Part shown: piece after piece, positions 7,495-10,347 of the stretch
Layout of the letters: each line of letters opens with the position of its first letter
Position numbering within the stretch: position 1 is the stretch's first letter
The notes under the pieces: generated by a model
What the model was told of the DNA's origin: nothing
Databases searched by the model: none
The model's input: only the letters and a program-made list of their open reading frames with translations
Origin: Candidatus Fermentibacterota bacterium
GTDB taxonomy: Bacteria; Fermentibacterota; Fermentibacteria; Fermentibacterales; Fermentibacteraceae
Reading direction: 5' to 3'
NCBI GenBank assembly: GCA_012523605.1
Contig: JAAYTY010000092.1
Span: forward strand, 1 to 10,347
DNA: 10,347 nt
Position numbers and translations under genes: made by a program

Positions 7495-7515
7495 GCTCCG
7501 GCCCGACCCTGCGGC

Positions 7516-7533
7516 CATGCCTTGACGGGCATG
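7516..7533. repeat. Inverted repeat CATGCC-N6-GGCATG around a candidate -35 box
   Basis: A perfect 6-bp inverted repeat whose 6-base centre is exactly TTGACG, the best -35 candidate in the gap. This is the arrangement expected of a repressor operator overlapping a promoter, though a DNA hairpin by chance is possible. Confidence 0.4.
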
Positions 7534-7550
7534 CGCGGGAAGACTATTGA
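7522..7550 (+). promoter_or_regulatory. Candidate sigma-70-type promoter of the homocysteine operon leader
   Basis: TTGACG (7522-7527, five of six matches to TTGACA), a 17-base spacer, then TATTGA (7545-7550, only the first three bases match TATAAT). Transcription would begin near 7557, about 12 bases before the Shine-Dalgarno site of the leader ORF. The -35 is embedded in an inverted repeat. The position upstream of an otherwise unexplained terminator supports it. Confidence 0.4.
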
Positions 7551-7578
7551 ACCGCGTCTTCGAAAGGCGGGAGCAGTC

Positions 7579-7662
7579 ATGGCGCAATCCGGAGCCACAT
7601 CGTCCTCCCGGGCGCAGGGCGCCTGGATGGCGATGTACATCCCCGGGAGGGGTCCGGCCTAG
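7579..7662 (+). CDS. Putative 27-residue leader peptide, Met-containing
   Basis: A short ORF from ATG 7579 to TAG 7660, preceded by GGGAG at 7569-7573 with 5-base spacing. The product has 27 residues and includes the block WMAMYI (residues 16-21), with Met codons at 7627 and 7633. It lies across both arms of the first RNA hairpin (7604-7612 and 7642-7650) and stops 22 bases before the terminator stem at 7685. This is where a control peptide of a transcription attenuator would lie. A ribosome waiting at the Met codons would cover roughly 7612-7642 and leave segment 7641-7650 largely free of its upstream partner. One finishing at the stop codon would cover part of that segment. Two internal Met codons are a modest signal, and Trp or Tyr could instead be the sensed residue. 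It may also be a chance ORF. Confidence 0.5.
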   Translation: MAQSGATSSSRAQGAWMAMYIPGRGPA

Positions 7663-7712
7663 AATCCGCTCCAGCGGCATTTCGAGCCCCGGGCCTCCTC
7701 CCGGGGCTTTTT
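7604..7712 (+). promoter_or_regulatory. Predicted transcription attenuator with mutually exclusive RNA hairpins
   Basis: Four segments can be read directly. Segment 1 is CCTCCCGGG (7604-7612). Segment 2 is CCCCGGGAGG (7641-7650). Segment 3 is AGCCCCGGG (7685-7693). Segment 4 is CCCGGGGCT (7700-7708) followed by T residues. Segments 1 and 2 pair perfectly over 9 bp, and 3 and 4 pair perfectly over 9 bp as a terminator. Segment 2 also pairs perfectly over 10 bp with 7697-7706, which occupies most of segment 4 and would destroy the terminator. This is a terminator/antiterminator/anti-antiterminator layout. Small inner hairpins (7615-7625 and 7666-7677) may form as well. I see no match to the SAM, SAH, cobalamin or T-box consensus, so a leader-peptide mechanism is the best explanation; an unknown aptamer is the alternative. 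Confidence 0.55.
7685..7712 (+). terminator. Strong intrinsic terminator inside the operon leader
   Basis: A 9-bp perfect GC-rich stem (AGCCCCGGG / CCCGGGGCT) with loop CCTCCT, followed by TTTTT at 7708-7712. The orientation is plus strand only; the other side lacks a T-run. No plus-strand gene ends nearby, because the preceding plus-strand gene stops at 6578 and a minus-strand gene lies between. It must therefore end a short RNA that begins in this intergenic region. Confidence 0.85.
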
Positions 7713-7861
7713 CAACGACGAAAGCGACTCCAGCCGTAGGCGGGCGGCAAGGCCTGTGCCGGCGCCGTCCACCGCGACGATCCAAGCCGCCCTCGGACGC
7801 CGGGGCGGATCCTCGGGGCGCGCCCCTGCGGGAGACGGGCGGCGCAAAGACAGGAGGCGGA
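7713..7861 (+). promoter_or_regulatory. Second half of the leader, from terminator to first start codon
   Basis: 149 GC-rich bases without a convincing gene. Visible elements are a 6-bp stem (CCGCCC 7787-7792 with GGGCGG 7803-7808), a 12-base palindrome GGGGCGCGCCCC (7815-7826), and the Shine-Dalgarno AGGAGG (7852-7857) four bases before the ATG at 7862. No T-run or promoter stands out. Confidence 0.4.
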
Positions 7862-8614
7862 ATGAAAACCTATACCAGGCGGACCTACAGGGACTGGCCG
7901 GCCCCGGCAGGGTACCGCCGGCTGGATCTGAGGGCGGGCCAGACCGACATGAGAGTCCTGTGCGACTGCCGGCCTTCCCGTGACGCCATGGAGGCACTGG
8001 AAAAGGCCCGTGCCGAGATAGAGGCGGAGATCCTCGCCGAGCCGGCCTTTTTCGCATCCATGGCTCCCCTTGCGGCGGGCGGACGGGCGGGCAGGGCGGC
8101 GAGACGCATGTACGAGTGCGGGGAGGCATGGGGAGTGGGCCCGATGGCGGCGGTATCGGGAGCGATAGCCGACGAGGTCGCCCTGAGGATCCTCGAAGCC
8201 GGGGCCGGGGCGGTGATCGTCGAGAACGGCGGGGATGTCTATGCGAAGCTTCCCGGCCTCCTGCGGTTCGCCGTCTATGCCGGTGAGGATTCACCCTTCA
8301 GGACCTGCCCGGTCCTGGAGATAGACGCTTCCGGCGGAGTCGGCATCTGCACCTCCAGCGCCACTGTGGGGCCCTCGCTGTCCCTCGGAGGGGCGGACGC
8401 GGTCACCGCGGTTTCTGGGAGCGCCGCGGATGCCGATGCGGCCGCCACGGCGATAGGCAACCTGGTCTGCGGGGCCGGGGACGTAGAGAGGGTCGTGGAA
8501 GAGGAGAGGGCGAAAGGCAGGCTCAGGGGGCTGTATGCCTGCGCGGGAGAAAAAGCGGCGTTCTGGGGACGGATCAGGCTGGTCGGCTTTCTGGAAGGGA
8601 GGGTTGAGAGGTGA
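7862..8614 (+). CDS. UPF0280 / COG2122 ApbE-like protein of sulfide-to-homocysteine assimilation
   Basis: A 250-residue UPF0280 (COG2122) protein, a distant relative of the ApbE flavin-transferase fold. Diagnostic blocks are TYRDW near the N-terminus, VGPMAAVSGAIADEV from residue 92, ENGGD at 121-125, GICTSS from 161, and ADADAAATAIGN near 190. In Methanosarcina acetivorans the COG2122 protein MA1715 supports efficient sulfide assimilation and homocysteine formation (established knowledge); its exact chemistry is not settled. I chose the ATG at 7862 because it has AGGAGG four bases upstream and the family begins there; the frame is open further upstream but reads as low-complexity. Its TGA overlaps the next gene's GTG as GTGA, so the three operon genes are translationally coupled. 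Expression probably depends on the attenuator upstream. Confidence 0.9.
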   Translation: MKTYTRRTYRDWPAPAGYRRLDLRAGQTDMRVLCDCRPSRDAMEALEKARAEIEAEILAEPAFFASMAPLAAGGRAGRAARRMYECGEAWGVGPMAAVSGAIADEVALRILEAGAGAVIVENGGDVYAKLPGLLRFAVYAGEDSPFRTCPVLEIDASGGVGICTSSATVGPSLSLGGADAVTAVSGSAADADAAATAIGNLVCGAGDVERVVEEERAKGRLRGLYACAGEKAAFWGRIRLVGFLEGRVER

Positions 8615-9051
8615 GCGGAGTGACGAAGACCGTTCTTCTGGAGTTCCCGCCCGACCAGGTGGGGAAGCCCCTGGTCAGCAGGGCCGTGCGGGGGTTCGAA
8701 GTCGAGATCAACATTCTCCACGCCAGGATCTCGCCGTCGGAGGTGGGAAGGATGCTGGCCGTCGTCGAGGGCGAGGAACCCGAGGTGGAGGGCACCCTCG
8801 ACTTCCTCTCCTCGAGCGGCGTGAGGATCGCCCCGCCGGGCGAAGGGCTCGCGCTGGACGAGGAGCTGTGCACTCACTGCGGCGCCTGTGCGGGTCTGTG
8901 TCCGACCGGGGCCTTCACTGTCAGCCGGGAGGACTGGAAGGTGGCCCTGGACATGACCAGGTGCATCGCCTGCGGGATCTGCGTCGAGGCGTGTCCGTAC
9001 GGGGCGGTCACTCCGGGCGGGGCTTTCGGCTTTACGGAGGCGGGGCTGTGA
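8611..9051 (+). CDS. NIL-domain dicluster ferredoxin (homocysteine biosynthesis partner)
   Basis: 146 residues. The N-terminal ~80 are a NIL domain (strand-helix-strand, TVLLEFPPDQVGKPLVSRAV... VEGTLDFLSSSGV), the ACT-like fold also found at the C-terminus of the methionine importer ATPase MetN. The C-terminal part is an 8Fe ferredoxin with C87/C90/C93/C97 and C118/C121/C124/C128. The methanogen counterpart, MA1822, works with the COG1900 protein MA1821 in making homocysteine from aspartate semialdehyde and sulfide, presumably supplying electrons (established for the family; inferred here). The GTG start at 8611 overlaps the previous TGA, and the TGA overlaps the next GTG, both by four bases. 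Whether its NIL domain binds a sulfur amino acid as a feedback signal is an open possibility. Confidence 0.92.
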   Translation: MSGVTKTVLLEFPPDQVGKPLVSRAVRGFEVEINILHARISPSEVGRMLAVVEGEEPEVEGTLDFLSSSGVRIAPPGEGLALDEELCTHCGACAGLCPTGAFTVSREDWKVALDMTRCIACGICVEACPYGAVTPGGAFGFTEAGL

Positions 9052-10247
9052 AGAGCGTCGAGGAGATCAACACCAGGATCCGCGAGGGCCGCGCCGTCGT
9101 CGTGACGGCTGCCGAGATGAAGTGCATCGTCGAAACCGAGGGGACGCGGGCGGCGGCCGAGAGGGTCGATGTCGTCACCACCGGTACCTTTGCGCCGATG
9201 TGCTCGAGCGGTGCTCTGTTCAACATCGGCCACCCATCCCCCAGGATAAAGCTGAAGACCGCGACACTCAACGGCGTACCGGCCCATGCGGGCCTCGCCG
9301 CAGTGGACCTGTTCCTCGGAGCCACCTCACTCAGAGAGGGCGACCCGGGCAACTCGGCCGGGCCGGGAAGGTTCGCCTACGGAGGCGGGCACGTCATAGA
9401 GGATCTCCTGCGAGGAAGGGAGGTCGAGCTCAGGGCGACCGGACACGGCACCGACTGCTATCCGGCCAGGGAGCTGCGCACCCTGATCAGCCTCGGCTCG
9501 CTGACCGACGCAGTTCTGCTCAACCCGAGAAACTGCTACCAGAACTACTCGGTTGCCGTCAACGCCCGCTCACGAAGACCCATCCACACCTACATGGGGA
9601 TTCTCCAGCCGGGGCCGGGCAACGCCGCTTACTGCAGTGCGGGGGAGCTCTCGCCCCTGCTCAACGACCCCTTCTACCGGACCATCGGCCTGGGGACCAG
9701 AATCTTCCTCGGCGGAGGGAAGGGTTACGTCACGGGGCACGGCACCCAGCACTCGCCCTGTGTCGCCCGCAACGGAAGGGGAATACCCCTTGGAGGTTCG
9801 GGAACGCTCTCCGTGACGGGGGATCTCCGCGGAATGAGCCCCGAGTTCGTCAGGGGCGTCTCCATCAGGGGCTACGGAGCGTCTCTGGCGGTGGGGATCG
9901 GTGTGCCCATCCCCGTCCTGGACGAGGAGATGGCCTTCTTCACATCCGTGAGGAACCGCGACATCTCCGCGCCGGTCATGGACTATTCGAGGGACTACCC
10001 GGACAGGTCGGGCGAGCCGCTGGGGCATGTCACCTACGAGGAACTCAGGTCCGGGAGGGTCGTCGTCTGCGGGCGCGAGGTCAGGACGGTGCCGCTGTCG
10101 AGCCTCCACCAGGCCGGAAGGATCGCGGCCATCCTGAAAGACAGGATACTGGAAGGGTCGTTTCTGCTCTCCGCTCCGGTCGAACCGCTTCCAGGGCCGG
10201 ACCCGGGGATGTGCACGATCCCTCTCTCCCCGAGGCTTCGCGCCTGA
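9048..10247 (+). CDS. Homocysteine biosynthesis protein, COG1900/HcyBio (aspartate-semialdehyde sulfurtransferase)
   Basis: A 399-residue COG1900/DUF39 (HcyBio) protein. The methanogen homologue MA1821, with its NIL-ferredoxin partner, converts L-aspartate semialdehyde to homocysteine using persulfide sulfur, bypassing O-acyl-homoserine. Two cysteines in conserved settings are visible: C52 in APMCSSGA and C137 in GTDCYP, the likely persulfide/catalytic pair. Other family blocks are NPRNCYQNY, TYMGIL, FLGGGKGYV, GTQHSP, LSVTGDLRGMSPEFVRG, and a C-terminal VRTVPLSSLHQAGRIAAILK followed by PVEPLP. The protein ends there; the C-terminal CBS pair found in many methanogen versions is absent. The GTG start at 9048 is set by the GTGA overlap with the ferredoxin gene and by a family-like beginning (KSVEEINTRI). 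It is the last gene of the operon; a hairpin follows 19 bases later. Confidence 0.93.
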   Translation: MKSVEEINTRIREGRAVVVTAAEMKCIVETEGTRAAAERVDVVTTGTFAPMCSSGALFNIGHPSPRIKLKTATLNGVPAHAGLAAVDLFLGATSLREGDPGNSAGPGRFAYGGGHVIEDLLRGREVELRATGHGTDCYPARELRTLISLGSLTDAVLLNPRNCYQNYSVAVNARSRRPIHTYMGILQPGPGNAAYCSAGELSPLLNDPFYRTIGLGTRIFLGGGKGYVTGHGTQHSPCVARNGRGIPLGGSGTLSVTGDLRGMSPEFVRGVSIRGYGASLAVGIGVPIPVLDEEMAFFTSVRNRDISAPVMDYSRDYPDRSGEPLGHVTYEELRSGRVVVCGREVRTVPLSSLHQAGRIAAILKDRILEGSFLLSAPVEPLPGPDPGMCTIPLSPRLRA

Positions 10248-10266
10248 TCGCGGCGCCGGACGCGAT

Positions 10267-10290
10267 GGCGGGGGTCCGTCGGCCCCCGCC
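10267..10290 (+). terminator. Candidate terminator hairpin between convergent genes
   Basis: An 8-bp perfect stem GGCGGGGG / CCCCCGCC with loop TCCGTCGG, 19 bases after the operon's last stop. The following sequence (TCGGGCTTTC) has only a three-base T-run, so intrinsic termination would be weak. It may serve both the operon and the opposing mscL gene. Confidence 0.5.
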
Positions 10291-10298
10291 TCGGGCTT

Positions 10299-10347
10299 TC
10301 AGCGGCCGGATTTCAAAAGATCCCTGATCTCGGCGAGCAGCACCTGG
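10299..10347 (-). CDS. mscL: MscL mechanosensitive channel, C-terminal end only
   Basis: Only the last 15 residues and the stop are in the window (TGA at 10301-10299). They read QVLLAEIRDLLKSGR, which closely matches the conserved C-terminal helix of the large-conductance mechanosensitive channel (VLLTEIRDLLK in E. coli). The channel is a pentameric inner-membrane emergency valve opened by membrane tension; this tail forms the cytoplasmic coiled-coil bundle. The rest lies beyond the window edge, and the gene converges on the homocysteine operon. The short length limits confidence. Confidence 0.62.
   Translation of the reverse strand, partial: QVLLAEIRDLLKSGR

Noticed and set aside
7549..7556. 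GAACCGCG resembling the T-box core sequence
   Set aside because: In T-box leaders this element lies directly before the terminator and pairs with tRNA acceptor ends; here it is about 130 bases away, likely at or before the transcript start, and the other T-box parts are absent.
7547..7861. N-terminal extension of the UPF0280 protein to 7547
   Set aside because: It would run through a strong terminator, reads as basic low-complexity sequence, and bypasses a good Shine-Dalgarno and the family-typical start at 7862.
9122..10327. Long open plus-strand frame overlapping the COG1900 gene
   Set aside because: It shares the strand but is out of frame with a clearly conserved protein; its translation is Arg/Gly/Pro-rich without domains.
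1..10347. CRISPR arrays, tRNA/rRNA genes, insertion sequences, direct-repeat attachment sites
   Set aside because: Looked for by eye on both strands; no repeated spacer pattern, cloverleaf, transposase or flanking repeats were seen.

Overview
The window is GC-rich (third codon positions almost all G or C) and densely packed with bacterial genes in short operons. Arginine is mostly AGG (18 of the 26 Arg codons visible in radC), and every identified protein gene ends in TGA. The gene content suggests an anaerobe: a ferredoxin-linked route to homocysteine and a DUF362 iron-sulfur protein. One exported protein has a C-terminal anchor or sorting-type module that is common in the FCB superphylum and related candidate phyla. 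I infer such a lineage, but the sequence does not prove it.

Layout. (1) 1-1359, plus strand: the 3' part of radC, then a predicted exported protein of unknown function. (2) 5401-1388, minus strand: a tight four-gene operon in the order alr (alanine racemase), a class-II cyclic-nucleotide phosphodiesterase-type metallo-beta-lactamase-fold protein, namZ (DUF1343/GH171 exo-N-acetylmuramidase) and a calcineurin-like phosphoesterase. (3) 5499-6578, plus strand: a DUF362 protein with two 4Fe-4S clusters, divergent from alr. (4) 7446-6598, minus strand: an exported protein whose frame is broken by one in-frame TGA at codon 34, followed by a bacterial-SECIS-like hairpin. (5) 7447-7861: a 415-base regulatory intergenic region. 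(6) 7862-10247, plus strand: a three-gene operon (UPF0280/COG2122, NIL-ferredoxin, COG1900/HcyBio) with 4-base GTGA overlaps. These are the known partners in anaerobic homocysteine synthesis from aspartate semialdehyde. (7) 10299-10347, minus strand: the extreme C-terminus of MscL, convergent with the operon.

The most interesting signal is in region 5. A candidate promoter is followed by a 27-codon leader ORF with its own Shine-Dalgarno site and two nearby internal Met codons (WMAMYI). An RNA segment at 7641-7650 can pair perfectly either backward with 7604-7612 or forward with 7697-7706. The forward partner is the 3' half of a strong intrinsic terminator (7685-7712). This is the classical geometry of ribosome-mediated transcription attenuation, and it lies ahead of a homocysteine/methionine operon. 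I propose a methionine-responsive leader-peptide attenuator. The pairings are seen directly in the sequence; the mechanism is inferred.
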